From contig NZ_AQXZ01000019.1 in NCBI RefSeq assembly GCF_000380645.1, positions 710,761-774,760 of the forward strand: a stretch of 64,000 nt of DNA, read 5' to 3'. This stretch comes from Smaragdicoccus niigatensis DSM 44881 = NBRC 103563 (lineage in GTDB: Bacteria; Actinomycetota; Actinomycetes; Mycobacteriales; Mycobacteriaceae). Each line of letters begins with the position of its first letter. Positions within the stretch are counted from its first letter, which is position 1. The position numbers and the translations under genes are program-made. The notes beneath the pieces were generated by a model. The model worked only from the letters and a program-made list of their open reading frames with translations. It ran no database searches and was not told the DNA's origin. Below, piece by piece: positions 34,480 to 43,922 of the stretch.

Positions 34480-35286
34480 CTAGTCCGTCCGGCGCACGTG
34501 CCGCACATCGCCCGCGGTCACGGTCGCAATTCCCTTGTCCGTGTCGATCTGCAGGCGACCGGCGGAGTCGACGCCCAGCGCGCGGCCCTGGAGCAGGTCG
34601 CCGGACGGGAGTTCGGCGCGAACGTTCGCGCCGATCGTGGAGCAGCGCTCGGCGTACGCGGGAGCCAGGGCGGTGGACGTGAAGTCAGCGTTCTCCCACC
34701 GCGTGTACCAATCGCCAAAGGACCGAAGGATCGCGCGGATCAGCGTCGTCCGGTCGGTGCATTCGGCTTCCTCCAGGACCAGCGAGGTCGCTTCGGGAAC
34801 GGGGAGTTCGTCGGCTTTGAGGCTGACGTTCAGACCCAATCCGACAACGACTGCGGCATCCTTACCGACTCCGGCCATTTCGGCCAGAATCCCCGCCACC
34901 TTCTTGTCGTTGATCAGAAGATCGTTCGGCCACTTGAGCACGGCGTCGACCTCCGCGACCGAACGCAGTGCGTCCGTCACCGCGATACCAGTGAGAAGCG
35001 GGATCCAGCCCAGCTCGGAAGCCGGCACTTCCGGAATGCGCAGGAGCATCGACATCGCGATCTGTGCCTGGGGCGGCGACACCCATTCGCGTCCGTGGCG
35101 GCCACGGCCCTTTGTCTGGCTTTCGGCGATCAACACTTTTCGATCCGCGCCGCGATCACCGGCAACAGACACGAGGTCTGCGTTAGTGGAACCCGTCACG
35201 GCGACAACATCGAGACTGGAGAAGAAGGTGAGGTTCCTGCGAAGTTCTGTGGCATTCAAGGGTGGTCGCGACAGATCAGAAAACAT
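34480..35286 (-). CDS. birA: biotin-protein ligase
   Basis: 268 residues. GRGRHGREWVSP is the biotinyl-AMP-binding loop, WPNDLLINDKKVAGIL is the conserved core and a C-terminal SH3-like domain follows. There is no N-terminal helix-turn-helix, so it is the ligase-only type. Its target here is the biotin carrier domain of AccA3. Divergent from accD5, with a 68-base spacer carrying a 12-bp palindrome. Confidence 0.93.
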   Translation of the reverse strand: MFSDLSRPPLNATELRRNLTFFSSLDVVAVTGSTNADLVSVAGDRGADRKVLIAESQTKGRGRHGREWVSPPQAQIAMSMLLRIPEVPASELGWIPLLTGIAVTDALRSVAEVDAVLKWPNDLLINDKKVAGILAEMAGVGKDAAVVVGLGLNVSLKADELPVPEATSLVLEEAECTDRTTLIRAILRSFGDWYTRWENADFTSTALAPAYAERCSTIGANVRAELPSGDLLQGRALGVDSAGRLQIDTDKGIATVTAGDVRHVRRTD

Positions 35287-35354
35287 GAGGGAACCTTACG
35301 TGTACGGAGTTGCCTACCTGCAGGTAACAAATCGGGTCTATACACTCCGAAACC
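35287..35354. promoter_or_regulatory. birA/accD5 divergent promoter with 12-bp palindrome
   Basis: The 68-base spacer contains TACCTGCAGGTA (35315-35326), a perfect 12-bp palindrome, loosely flanked by TTG and CAA. TATACA at about 35338-35343 is a plausible -10 element for accD5; transcription would then begin within a few bases of the ATG, giving a very short leader. A regulator that senses biotin or acyl-CoA status would be logical, but none is identified. Confidence 0.45.
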
Positions 35355-36965
35355 ATGACGAGCGTTCAGCCTGATATTCACACCACTGCCGGCAAGCTCG
35401 CCGACCTTCGCAATCGCCTCGAAGAGGCGAAGCACCCGATGGGTGAAGCGACGGTCGACAAGGTGCATGCGCGCGGCAAAATGACGGCCCGGGAGCGCAT
35501 CCTCGCGCTCCTCGACGAAGGTTCGTTCGTCGAGATGGACGCTCTCGCGCGCCACCGCAGCAAGAACTTCGGGCTCGAGAACACTCGCCCGCTCGGCGAC
35601 GGTGTCGTCATCGGCTACGGCACCATCGACGGCCGCGACGTCTGCGTCTTCAGCCAGGACGTCACCGTGTTCGGCGGCAGCCTCGGTGAGGTCTACGGCG
35701 AGAAGATCTGCAAGGTCATGGACCTCGCTCTCAAGACCGGACGCCCGATCATCGGCATCAACGAAGGTGCCGGCGCCCGCATCCAGGAAGGCGTCGTCTC
35801 CCTCGGTCTGTACGCCGAGATCTTCAAGCGCAACGTCAACGCCTCCGGCGTCATCCCGCAGATTTCGATCATCATGGGCGCGACCGCGGGTGGTCACGTC
35901 TACTCCCCCGCACTGACCGACTTCGTCGTCATGGTCGACCAGACCTCGCAGATGTTCATCACCGGACCGGACGTCATCAAGACCGTCACCGGCGAAGAAG
36001 TCACCATGGAAGAGCTTGGTGGCGCGCAGACCCACATGGCGAAGTCGGGTGCCACCCACTACGTCGCCTCCGGTGAGCAGGACGCCCTCGATTGGGTGCG
36101 CGAACTGCTGTCCTACCTGCCGAGCAACAACCGCGCCGAGACCCCGCGCTTCATCCCGACCGACCCGATGGACGGCTCGATCGAAGAGTCGGTCAACGAC
36201 GAGGACCTCGAACTCGACACGATCGTCCCAGACTCGCCGAACCAGCCGTACGACATGCACGAGGTCATCGCTCGCGTGCTCGACGACGACGAGTTCCTCG
36301 AGATCCAGTCCGGCCGTGCACAGAACATCATCTGCGGCTTCGGTCGCGTGGACGGCCGCAGCGTCGGCATCGTCGCGAACCAGCCCACGTTCTACGCCGG
36401 CTGCCTCGACATCGACGCCTCGGAGAAGGCCGCCCGCTTCATCCGGACGTGCGATGCCTTCAACATCCCGATCCTGACGTTCGTCGACGTCCCGGGCTTC
36501 CTCCCGGGTACCGACCAGGAATACAACGGCATCATCCGCCGCGGCGCGAAGCTCCTGTACGCCTACGGCGAGGCGACGGTCGGCAAGATCACGATCATCA
36601 CCCGCAAGGCCTACGGCGGCGCGTACTGCGTCATGGGCTCCAAGCACATGGGCGCGGACGTCAACCTCGCGTGGCCGACCGCACAGATCGCGGTCATGGG
36701 TGCGGCCGGCGCCGTCGGCTTCATCTACCGCAACCGTCTCAAGGAAGCCGCCCGCGATGGTGCCGACATCGCATCGCTGACCCAGGAATTGCAGAACGAG
36801 TACGAAGACACCCTGGTCAACCCGTACGTTGCCGCCGAGCGCGGTTACGTCGACGCGGTCATCCCGCCGTCGCACACGCGCGGCCAGATCGTCAACGCAC
36901 TTCGACTGCTCGAACGTAAGTCGGTCACGCTGCCGACCCGCAAGCACGGGAACATTCCGCTGTGA
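35355..36965 (+). CDS. accD5: acyl-CoA (propionyl-CoA) carboxylase carboxyltransferase subunit
   Basis: 536 residues, the usual length for AccD5. Oxyanion-hole regions of the two crotonase-like halves are seen: [13 protein letters not shown] with [12 protein letters not shown] in the first, and [23 protein letters not shown] region with [13 protein letters not shown] in the second. It transfers carboxyl from biotin to propionyl- or acetyl-CoA, giving methylmalonyl- or malonyl-CoA for branched lipids and mycolates. The stop overlaps accE5. Confidence 0.95.
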   Translation: MTSVQPDIHTTAGKLADLRNRLEEAKHPMGEATVDKVHARGKMTARERILALLDEGSFVEMDALARHRSKNFGLENTRPLGDGVVIGYGTIDGRDVCVFSQDVTVFGGSLGEVYGEKICKVMDLALKTGRPIIGINEGAGARIQEGVVSLGLYAEIFKRNVNASGVIPQISIIMGATAGGHVYSPALTDFVVMVDQTSQMFITGPDVIKTVTGEEVTMEELGGAQTHMAKSGATHYVASGEQDALDWVRELLSYLPSNNRAETPRFIPTDPMDGSIEESVNDEDLELDTIVPDSPNQPYDMHEVIARVLDDDEFLEIQSGRAQNIICGFGRVDGRSVGIVANQPTFYAGCLDIDASEKAARFIRTCDAFNIPILTFVDVPGFLPGTDQEYNGIIRRGAKLLYAYGEATVGKITIITRKAYGGAYCVMGSKHMGADVNLAWPTAQIAVMGAAGAVGFIYRNRLKEAARDGADIASLTQELQNEYEDTLVNPYVAAERGYVDAVIPPSHTRGQIVNALRLLERKSVTLPTRKHGNIPL

Positions 36966-37183
36966 GCGGCGCCGACGAGCCAAAGCTCATCGAGGTCGTC
37001 AAGGGCAACCCCACGGACGAGGACATCGCGGCGATCGTCGCCGTCGTCTCCGCTGCGGTCGCTCCGAAGGAAGAAGGGCCCAAGGCTCCTCGGGACCGCT
37101 GGGGTATCGACACCTCGCGCGGAACCGGTGCGAGCCCGAACGTGCCGTGGGCGTTCCCCAACGTGTCTCATCTCCGCTGGTGA
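36962..37183 (+). CDS. accE5: acyl-CoA carboxylase epsilon subunit
   Basis: 73 residues from [21 protein letters not shown] is typical of actinobacterial AccE subunits, and the C-terminal half is basic with W residues. It binds AccD5 and AccA3 and raises their activity. It overlaps both accD5 (GTGA) and maf (GTGA). Confidence 0.9.
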   Translation: MSGADEPKLIEVVKGNPTDEDIAAIVAVVSAAVAPKEEGPKAPRDRWGIDTSRGTGASPNVPWAFPNVSHLRW

Positions 37184-37818
37184 CCAGGCTCGTACTCGGG
37201 TCGGCCTCGCCGGCCCGGTTGTCGGTGCTGCGCGCTGCCGGCGTCGACCCGATGGTTGTGGTGTCTGCAGTCGACGAGGACGCGATCATCGCGGCCATGC
37301 CGCCGGGGTCTGCACCCGAGGCCGTCGTCACCGAACTCGCGGAGGCAAAGGCGCGTGACGTCGCGGCCGGCCTCGAGTTGGAGGACTGCGTCGTCGTCGG
37401 TTGCGACTCGATGCTGCTCATCAACGGTGAACTGCAGGGCAAGCCACAGACGGCGAAAACCGCGCGCGCCCGCTGGGAGACGATGGCCGGTCGCACCGGG
37501 CACCTCCTCACGGGGCACTGCGTATTACGGGTCGTCGATGGCCGAGTCACCACGACTGCGCGCGGCGAGAACTCGACCGTCGTTCATTTCGCCCGTCCCG
37601 ACGCCCGGGATCTCGACGCTTACATCGGGTCGGGCGAGCCGCTGCAGGTCGCGGGCGCGTTCACCCTCGACGGCCTCGGTGGCTGGTTCATCGAGAAGAT
37701 CGAGGGTGACCCATCGTCGGTCATCGGCATCAGCCTGCCGCTGATGCGCAAGCTGCTCGCCGGCGTCGGCGTGAACATCGCCGAACTCTGGCTGGCCAAT
37801 CCACAGCCGGTGGCCTGA
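37180..37818 (+). CDS. maf: Maf-family nucleotide pyrophosphatase
   Basis: 212 residues from a GTG that overlaps the accE5 stop by four bases. LVLGSASPARLSVL is the Maf signature, and GCDSMLLINGELQGKP fits the catalytic acid region. Maf proteins hydrolyse modified or canonical nucleoside triphosphates and are linked with septum formation. The accD5-accE5-maf order is the same in mycobacteria. Confidence 0.9.
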   Translation: MTRLVLGSASPARLSVLRAAGVDPMVVVSAVDEDAIIAAMPPGSAPEAVVTELAEAKARDVAAGLELEDCVVVGCDSMLLINGELQGKPQTAKTARARWETMAGRTGHLLTGHCVLRVVDGRVTTTARGENSTVVHFARPDARDLDAYIGSGEPLQVAGAFTLDGLGGWFIEKIEGDPSSVIGISLPLMRKLLAGVGVNIAELWLANPQPVA

Positions 37819-37834
37819 CCAGTCGAATTCACGA

Positions 37835-38284
37835 TCAGTGGCCTACGAGCGTGTAGGTGGCGGTGATTCCGTCGCTGTTCGCGACGTAGTGGTCGGACAG
37901 GTTGATGTGTTCGGCGTTCGCGCCTTCGAGACGAGTGCCGAGGGTGTTGGCGCCGTTCGCCATGTTGTCGGCCACGAACGTCGCGTTGACGTCGGGCGTC
38001 ACCGAGTAGGTGAAGTCGGCGTGGTCTCCGTGGGCGGTGACGACCTCACTGGCGCCCGGTGCGAGCTCCGACTGCGGGCCGACGAGCCAGGACCCGTCCT
38101 CGAGGTTGCGGGACTTCAGGTGGAGCGTGCTCGGGGTGTTGTTGACGACCGTCATCGAGATCGGGACGGAGTGATCCGGAAGCGTCTGTGCGCTTGCGCA
38201 GCCCGTGGCTGCGATTCCGATGCCGGCGGCCGCAAGAGCTGCGACGGGGATTCCGACGAGGACGCGGCGAAGGTTGGTGTTCAT
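37835..38284 (-). CDS. secreted protein of unknown function
   Basis: 149 residues with a signal peptide (hydrophobic 12-28). AATGCASAQ could be cleaved as a lipobox (TGC) or by signal peptidase I. The mature part is a small beta-rich domain (ISMTVVNNTPSTLHLKSR, FTYSVTPDVNATFV), vaguely like crystal-toxin/aegerolysin-type folds, but no family can be claimed. AAGGAG lies upstream of the ATG. It probably forms its own transcription unit. Confidence 0.6.
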   Translation of the reverse strand: MNTNLRRVLVGIPVAALAAAGIGIAATGCASAQTLPDHSVPISMTVVNNTPSTLHLKSRNLEDGSWLVGPQSELAPGASEVVTAHGDHADFTYSVTPDVNATFVADNMANGANTLGTRLEGANAEHINLSDHYVANSDGITATYTLVGH

Positions 38285-38416
38285 TGTTGACTCCTTGTGT
38301 GTTGGGTTTCGCCGGCCTTTCCGGCGATGCCCATTACTTTCGGATTCAACAAAGATCGACTGTGTCCGCCTGGCGTCGGAGTACGCGGGTGAACCGCAAT
38401 TCCGCCGATCGGTGGA

Positions 38417-38797
38417 TCACCGTCGCCGCGGCAATGCGAGCGCAACGACCGATAGCAGCATCATCGCGACCGCCGAGTAGATGATTCCGGCGACCAAGAT
38501 CGCCTTCAACGTGATGTCCGTGCGGTATCCGCCGTTATCCAGGACATCGCCGGCGGCATTGTCGAATGTGTTCCCGAATCCCTTCGGCACGAGCGCAGAG
38601 AGTCCGTCGCGAGTTTGTGCCGCCTTCTCGTCGGTGCAATAGACCTTGCCGGTACCGGTCTCTATCTCATAGACACCACTTCGGCACAAGACCGGCTCAG
38701 CGACCCTCAGGACCGGCGGGTAGACGATTCCGCCTATGCCGCCGACCACAACAATTCCCAGCAAAAGGCTGCTGACCAGCACCAGAAGCACACGCAT
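38417..38797 (-). CDS. small two-pass membrane protein
   Basis: 126 residues with hydrophobic segments at about 2-27 and 98-121 and an extracytoplasmic loop that contains two cysteines (LCRSGVYE, VYCTDEKA), which may pair. No clear ribosome-binding site. Unknown family. A CGCCGG-CCTTT-CCGGCG hairpin lies in the 132-base gap after it (about 38310-38327) and may end transcription. Confidence 0.55.
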   Translation of the reverse strand: MRVLLVLVSSLLLGIVVVGGIGGIVYPPVLRVAEPVLCRSGVYEIETGTGKVYCTDEKAAQTRDGLSALVPKGFGNTFDNAAGDVLDNGGYRTDITLKAILVAGIIYSAVAMMLLSVVALALPRRR

Positions 38798-38883
38798 TCG
38801 GTCAGGTTACGAAAATCACGTCGGAATCGACCCTGATTGGGCCGTACCGTAATGCGATAGGCACTGGTCAACAAGGAGTAGCC

Positions 38884-39084
38884 ATGGGTTTCCGCGACAA
38901 AATGTCCCACCGCGCCCAGGATCTCGTCGGCCGGAGCAAGGAAGCCGCAGGCGTGGTGAGTGGGAACAAGCGACTCCGCGCCAAAGGACTCGTAACTCAA
39001 GCAAAGGCGAAGACCCGGTCGTCGATCTCCAAGGTCCGCGATGGTCTGTGGAAGCTGGAAAAGGAATTGCGTCGCGGTCGGTGA
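38884..39084 (+). CDS. CsbD-like stress protein
   Basis: 66 residues, highly charged, with HRAQDLVGRSKEAAG and a following GNKRLRAKG, the pattern of CsbD family proteins (GRAKEAAG...G). AAGGAG lies five bases before the ATG. CsbD proteins are induced by general stress in many bacteria; mechanism unknown. Confidence 0.75.
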   Translation: MGFRDKMSHRAQDLVGRSKEAAGVVSGNKRLRAKGLVTQAKAKTRSSISKVRDGLWKLEKELRRGR

Positions 39085-39113
39085 CGACCGACGACGGACT
39101 AGGGTTCGGAAAT

Positions 39114-39926
39114 ATGAGCAACCGAGTCGTCAGCACCGAATGGCTGTCGGCGAATCTCGGTAATCCGCACGTGCGCATCATCGCTGCCGCACCGAATCCG
39201 CGATCCTTCTCCATCGGGCACATTCCGGGCGCAGCGCGCCTCGCCTGCAGTCAAATGTTCGACGCATCCCAGGGCGACTTCGTCGAAAGCAAGGCTTTCG
39301 CCGCGATCGTGGGCAAGCTCGGCATCCGGCGGAACGACTCGATCGTGCTCTACGGGGACCCGGACAATTCGTCCGCGGCGTTGCTCATGTGGCTGTTCAC
39401 GATGTTCGGCCACACCAACGTCAGCATCCTCGACGGCGGGCGCGGTGCGTGGCTCGGCGACGACCGGGAAACCGAGTTCGAACCGGCGGACTGGTCGCCC
39501 TCGGACTACCCCGCGATTCCGCGCACCGACGCGCCGCACCGGATCTCCCGAGACGAGCTGCACAGACTTTTCGGCAAAGTCACAATTCTCGATACCCGGG
39601 CCGAGTCCGAATTCATCGGCGATGTCGACGCGTCCGACGAGGTGACCCGGACCGGTCATATTCCGACGTCGATCAGTGTGCCGGCCAGCGCATTACGCGA
39701 CAGCGCCGGCCGCTTCCTCGATTCCGCCACACTCCGAGAGCGGCTTGTCGATCTTCGAGACGACCGTCCGGTGATCGTTTACGACCGCACTGCGGCACGC
39801 GCCGCAGAAACATGGCTTGTCCTGCGGTTTCTTCTGGACTGGAATGACGTAAGGGTCTATGACGGCGGTTGGAACGAATGGGGAAACTCGTTTGGGCTGC
39901 CCGTCCTGCAAGGCCCACAACCCTGA
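39114..39926 (+). CDS. sseA: SseA-type tandem rhodanese-domain protein without catalytic cysteine
   Basis: 270 residues with two rhodanese domains. The first has GHIPGAARL and VLYGDPDN. The second keeps [10 protein letters not shown] and the loop position [15 protein letters not shown], where active rhodaneses and mycobacterial SseA have cysteine (YCR...); here residue 224 is aspartate. So sulfur transfer by the usual persulfide is not expected. Gene order with maf and accA3 matches M. tuberculosis sseA (Rv3283). Start at 39114 has AGGGTTCGG upstream. Confidence 0.82.
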   Translation: MSNRVVSTEWLSANLGNPHVRIIAAAPNPRSFSIGHIPGAARLACSQMFDASQGDFVESKAFAAIVGKLGIRRNDSIVLYGDPDNSSAALLMWLFTMFGHTNVSILDGGRGAWLGDDRETEFEPADWSPSDYPAIPRTDAPHRISRDELHRLFGKVTILDTRAESEFIGDVDASDEVTRTGHIPTSISVPASALRDSAGRFLDSATLRERLVDLRDDRPVIVYDRTAARAAETWLVLRFLLDWNDVRVYDGGWNEWGNSFGLPVLQGPQP

Positions 39927-39978
39927 CCGCTTAGACTCACAAAAGCCCAGCCGACCGGCGCACCCAAAAGGAGTTTCC

Positions 39979-41763
39979 GTGGCCGTAGTCAACACCACCA
40001 AGATCACCAAAGTCTTGGTGGCAAACCGAGGCGAAATCGCCGTTCGTGTCATCCGCGCAGCCGCGGACGCCGGAATCCCGAGCGTCGCCGTCTACGCCGA
40101 GCCGGACGCGAACGCACCGCACGTGCGGATGGCCACTGAGGCCTTCGCTCTCGGCGGCCAGAACTCGGCCGAGTCTTACCTGAACATCCCCAAGCTTCTC
40201 GACGCTTGTGCGAAATCCGGCGCGAACGCCGTACACCCGGGATATGGGTTCCTTTCCGAGAACGCCGAGTTCGCTCAGGCCGTGCTCGACGCCGGACTCA
40301 TCTGGATCGGTCCTTCGCCACAGTCGATTCGCGACCTCGGCGACAAGGTCACCGCTCGCCACATCGCCATGCGCGCGGGCGCACCCCTCGTCCCAGGCAC
40401 GAAGGAGCCGGTCAAGGACGCCGACGAGGTCGTTGCCTTCGCCGAGGAGCACGGCCTGCCGATCGCCATCAAGGCCGCGTTCGGTGGTGGTGGCCGCGGC
40501 ATGAAGGTCGCGCGCAAGATCGAAGAAGTCGCCGAGCTTTTCGACTCCGCCACGCGTGAGGCCGTGTCCGCGTTCGGTCGCGGCGAGTGCTTCGTCGAGC
40601 GCTACCTCGACAAGCCGCGTCACGTCGAGGCTCAGGTCATCGCCGACATGCACGGCAACGTCGTCGTCGCCGGTACCCGCGACTGTTCGCTGCAGCGCCG
40701 CTTCCAGAAGCTCGTCGAGGAGGCTCCCGCCCCGTTCCTCACGGACGAGCAGCGCAAGCAGATCCACGAATCCGCCAAGGCGATCTGCCGCGAGGCCGGT
40801 TACTACGGCGCCGGCACGGTCGAGTACCTGGTCGGCCAGGACGGCCTCATCTCGTTCCTCGAGGTCAACACCCGTCTGCAGGTCGAGCACCCGGTGACCG
40901 AGGAGACCTCGGGCATCGACCTCGTCCGTCAGCAGTTCCTCATCGCCGAAGGCGGCGAGCTGAGCATCACCGAGGACCCGACCCCGCGCGGTCACAGCTT
41001 CGAGTTCCGCATCAACGGTGAGGACGCGGGCCGCGGATTCCTGCCGGCCCCCGGCCCGGTCACCCTGTTCGTCGGCCCGACCGGCCCGGGCGTGCGTATG
41101 GACTCCGGTGTCGAGTCCGGCAGTGTCATCGGCGGCCAGTTCGACTCGATGCTCGCCAAGCTCATCGTCACCGGTGCGACTCGCGACGACGCGCTGCAGC
41201 GCTCGGCTCGCGCGCTCGACGAGTTCATCGTCGAAGGCCTGGCCACGGTCATCCCGTTCCACCGCGCTATCGTGCGCGACCCGGCGTTCATCGGTGACGG
41301 CGAGAAGTTCGACGTCCACACCCGCTGGATCGAGACCGAGTGGAACAACACGGTCGAGCCGTTCGCCGGCGCCGGCGCTCCCGCCGACGAGGACGAGGTT
41401 CTGCCGCGCCAGAAGGTGGTCGTCGAGGTCGGCGGCCGCCGCGTCGAGGTCTCGCTGCCCGGTCACTTCACGATGGCCGGTCCGGCCGGCGCCACCCGCC
41501 GTAAGCCGAAGCCGCGCAAGCGCGGAAACCTCGGTGGGGCTGGAGCTTCGGGCGACTCGGTCGTCGCGCCGATGCAGGGCACCGTCGTCAAGGTCGCCGT
41601 CGAAGAGGGTCAGGAAGTCGCCTCCGGCGATCTGATCGTCGTCCTCGAAGCCATGAAGATGGAGAACCCGGTCACCGCCCACAAGGATGGCGTCGTCACC
41701 GGCCTCGACATCAAGCCCGGCACGACGATCACCCAGGGCACCGTGATCGCGGAGCTCAAGTAG
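39979..41763 (+). CDS. accA3: acyl-CoA carboxylase alpha subunit (biotin carboxylase + biotin carrier)
   Basis: 594 residues from the GTG at 39979, with AAAAGGAG seven bases upstream. The biotin carboxylase part is at about 8-455 ([43 protein letters not shown]). The biotin carrier domain at the end has [10 protein letters not shown], with the lysine that BirA modifies. It carboxylates biotin with ATP and bicarbonate and serves AccD5 and other AccD subunits. The frame is open upstream, but the extra residues do not look like the family. Confidence 0.95.
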   Translation: MAVVNTTKITKVLVANRGEIAVRVIRAAADAGIPSVAVYAEPDANAPHVRMATEAFALGGQNSAESYLNIPKLLDACAKSGANAVHPGYGFLSENAEFAQAVLDAGLIWIGPSPQSIRDLGDKVTARHIAMRAGAPLVPGTKEPVKDADEVVAFAEEHGLPIAIKAAFGGGGRGMKVARKIEEVAELFDSATREAVSAFGRGECFVERYLDKPRHVEAQVIADMHGNVVVAGTRDCSLQRRFQKLVEEAPAPFLTDEQRKQIHESAKAICREAGYYGAGTVEYLVGQDGLISFLEVNTRLQVEHPVTEETSGIDLVRQQFLIAEGGELSITEDPTPRGHSFEFRINGEDAGRGFLPAPGPVTLFVGPTGPGVRMDSGVESGSVIGGQFDSMLAKLIVTGATRDDALQRSARALDEFIVEGLATVIPFHRAIVRDPAFIGDGEKFDVHTRWIETEWNNTVEPFAGAGAPADEDEVLPRQKVVVEVGGRRVEVSLPGHFTMAGPAGATRRKPKPRKRGNLGGAGASGDSVVAPMQGTVVKVAVEEGQEVASGDLIVVLEAMKMENPVTAHKDGVVTGLDIKPGTTITQGTVIAELK

Positions 41764-41766
41764 CTT

Positions 41767-42108
41767 TTGGAACCCGTCGAGATCAACGCAGGCGCGTGGT
41801 ATCTGCGCGCGCTGCGTTCGGACGAACGCGTCGATGACCGCCCTGCGCTGGCTGAGGGCGGCATCACCGACGCTGACTATGTCGCGACGCGCACCCGTCA
41901 GTGGCACGACAACGAGCACTACTCGTGGGCCGTCTGTGAGCCTTCGACGGGCGAGCTTCTCGCCGAGGCGGGACTCACGCTCGTCGGCGAAACCGCAGTT
42001 CTCACCGGTTGGGCCCGGGCGGGTCACGAAGACGCCCTGGCGGCCGGTCAGACGTCGATTCGGCGGTTTGGCGAGTCCGGGTTAGGACTGCAGGTCAAAC
42101 AGCTCTAA
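41767..42108 (+). CDS. short GNAT-like acetyltransferase fragment or domain
   Basis: 113 residues from a TTG three bases after the accA3 stop. INAGAWYLRALRSDERVDDRPAL and the beta-strand-like SWAVCEPSTGELLAEAGL resemble the N-terminal half of RimJ/RimL-type N-acetyltransferases. The acetyl-CoA-binding Q/RxxGxG/A loop is not seen, so it may be inactive, truncated or a different fold. It overlaps the convergent lat gene by 27 bases, which fits 3' truncation. Confidence 0.5.
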   Translation: MEPVEINAGAWYLRALRSDERVDDRPALAEGGITDADYVATRTRQWHDNEHYSWAVCEPSTGELLAEAGLTLVGETAVLTGWARAGHEDALAAGQTSIRRFGESGLGLQVKQL

Positions 42109-43410
42109 AACTCGATCGACGGCCTCGACGGCTTCATCGATTTCGTCCGCGGTCACGGTCAGCGGCGGCCGGAAGCGAATACCGGTCTCGCCAGTCCCGA
42201 CGACCAGGACGTGTTCGCGCAGGAACAGGTCGCTGACGATCTGGTCCCGCAGCGCTCGGGTGCGCAGCGTGAACGCGCACATCAACCCGCGGCCGCGCGG
42301 TTCGGTGACCACCGCGTGGCGTTTCGCGAGCCATTCGAGCCCGCGGAGCAGTCGGTCGCCGAGCGGCCCCACCCGATCGATAAGTCGTTCGTCGGCAATC
42401 GTCTCGAGGATCTTGCGCGCCCGGACCATGTCGGTGAGGTTGCCGCCCCACGTCGAGTTGATGCGCGAACTGACGCGGAAGACGTTATCCGGCACCTCGT
42501 CGACGCGCCCGCCGGCCATGATCCCGCATACCTGCGTCTTCTTGCCGAACGCGACGACGTCGGGTTCGAGACCGAACTGCTGGTAGGCCCACGTGGTGCC
42601 GGTCAGTCCGACGCCGGTCTGCACTTCGTCGACGATGAACAACGCGTCGTTGTCGTGGCACAGCTGCTGCATAGCGCACAGGAACTCGCCCCGCAGGTGC
42701 CGGTCGCCGCCCTCCCCTTGGATCGGCTCACAGATGAAGCAGGCGATGTCGTTGGGACGCTCGTCGAACGCGTCCTGAGCTGCCAACAGCACACGCTGTT
42801 CCCGCGCCTCGACAAACGGCCCCACGATCGGCGCGTGGATCCGCGGCCACCCGAATTTCGGGAAGCGGTCCGTCTTCACCGGGTCGGTGTTCGTCAGGGA
42901 TAGCGCGTATCCCGACCGGCCGTGGAACGCGCCCGTCAAGTGCAGCACCTGACCGCCCAGCGCAGGATCGAGTCCTTTCGCTTCGTTCCGTCGGCTCTTC
43001 CAGTCGAACGCGACCTTGAGCGCATTCTCCACCGCCAGAGTGCCGCCCTCGATGAAGAACAGGTGCGGCAGTCGTGGGTCACCGAGCACGTCCCGGAATG
43101 TCTCGACAAACCGGGCCATCTCCAGCGTGTAGATGTCCGAGTTCGCCGGCTTGTTCAACGCGGCGGTGAGAAGTTCCGCACGAAATTCCGGATCGGCGGC
43201 GAGCGCGGGATGGTTCATCCCCAGCGCCGACGAGGCGAAGAACCCGAACATGTCGAGGTAGCTCGCGCCCGTCCGGGCATCGACGAGACGGCGGCCCTGC
43301 GACCGCTTCAGGTCGAGGACGAAGTCGAATCCGTCGATGAGCATCGACTCGCGAAGGACGTCGAGAGCTCGGTCCGGAGCTAACGATCGACCGGGATAGA
43401 TGGCCGTCAT
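42082..43410 (-). CDS. lat: L-lysine 6-aminotransferase
   Basis: 442 residues. FFIEGGTLAVENALKVAFDWK and GAFHGRSGYALSLTNTDP are characteristic of Lat; FIVDEVQTGVGLTGT holds the PLP-contacting aspartate, and FGKKTQVCG the PLP lysine. It moves the epsilon-amino group of lysine to 2-oxoglutarate and matches M. tuberculosis Rv3290c, a gene raised in stationary phase. The Lrp-type regulator lies just upstream on the same strand. Confidence 0.92.
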   Translation of the reverse strand: MTAIYPGRSLAPDRALDVLRESMLIDGFDFVLDLKRSQGRRLVDARTGASYLDMFGFFASSALGMNHPALAADPEFRAELLTAALNKPANSDIYTLEMARFVETFRDVLGDPRLPHLFFIEGGTLAVENALKVAFDWKSRRNEAKGLDPALGGQVLHLTGAFHGRSGYALSLTNTDPVKTDRFPKFGWPRIHAPIVGPFVEAREQRVLLAAQDAFDERPNDIACFICEPIQGEGGDRHLRGEFLCAMQQLCHDNDALFIVDEVQTGVGLTGTTWAYQQFGLEPDVVAFGKKTQVCGIMAGGRVDEVPDNVFRVSSRINSTWGGNLTDMVRARKILETIADERLIDRVGPLGDRLLRGLEWLAKRHAVVTEPRGRGLMCAFTLRTRALRDQIVSDLFLREHVLVVGTGETGIRFRPPLTVTADEIDEAVEAVDRVLELFDLQS

Positions 43411-43444
43411 GATTCCAGAATAGGAAACTTTACGACAAAAACCC

Positions 43445-43891
43445 TTAACGCTCGTAAAAAGTTTGAAGCACGATGGTGCTTCGCGTCTTTACGTTCGCCG
43501 TTGCTCGAATTGTCTGAAGTAGGTGCTCGAGGTGCCGCGGCGACGCGACGCGCACCATCAGCAGGTAGCTCTCCTCGCCCGCGACCGAGTGGCAGGACTC
43601 GATTTCCGAGATGCCCTCGAGGAGACTCGGTGCATCGTCAGGTCGCGACGGATCGATCGGCGTGATCGCGACGAACGCGGTCAGCATCTGGCCGAGCGCC
43701 TCATGATCGACGCGAGCGGTGTACCCCTTGATCACGCCGCGCGACTCGAGGCGCCGGACCCGGGACTGCACCGCAGACACCGACAGACTCGCCTTCTCCG
43801 CGAGCGTGGAAAGCGTCGCACGGCCATCTTCGATCAGTTGCTCGATCAGCAGACGGTCAATCTCGTCCACGATTGGTTCGACCACTTCCAC
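43445..43891 (-). CDS. lrpA: Lrp/AsnC-family regulator
   Basis: 148 residues from GTG. Helix-turn-helix at about 20-55 (LSTLAEKASLSVSAVQSRVRRLESRG), then a RAM ligand-binding domain with HSVAGEESYLLMVRV. The homologue next to lat in M. tuberculosis (Rv3291c, LrpA) controls lat and responds to amino acids. 34 bases separate it from lat. Confidence 0.9.
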   Translation of the reverse strand: MEVVEPIVDEIDRLLIEQLIEDGRATLSTLAEKASLSVSAVQSRVRRLESRGVIKGYTARVDHEALGQMLTAFVAITPIDPSRPDDAPSLLEGISEIESCHSVAGEESYLLMVRVASPRHLEHLLQTIRATANVKTRSTIVLQTFYER

Positions 43892-43922
43892 CCCTTCCGA
43901 GCAATGGAATGTACCCGGTCCA

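Noticed and set aside
35256-36983. 575-codon open frame on the minus strand across accD5
   Set aside because: Shadow of accD5, with a low-complexity Val/Asp/Arg translation.
38310-38327. CGCCGG-CCTTT-CCGGCG hairpin as a strong terminator
   Set aside because: The stem is only 6 bp and no T-run follows on the minus strand; kept only as a note with the neighbouring gene.
39937-42027. 696-codon open frame on the minus strand across accA3
   Set aside because: Antisense frame of a high-GC gene; accA3 motifs are all on the plus strand.
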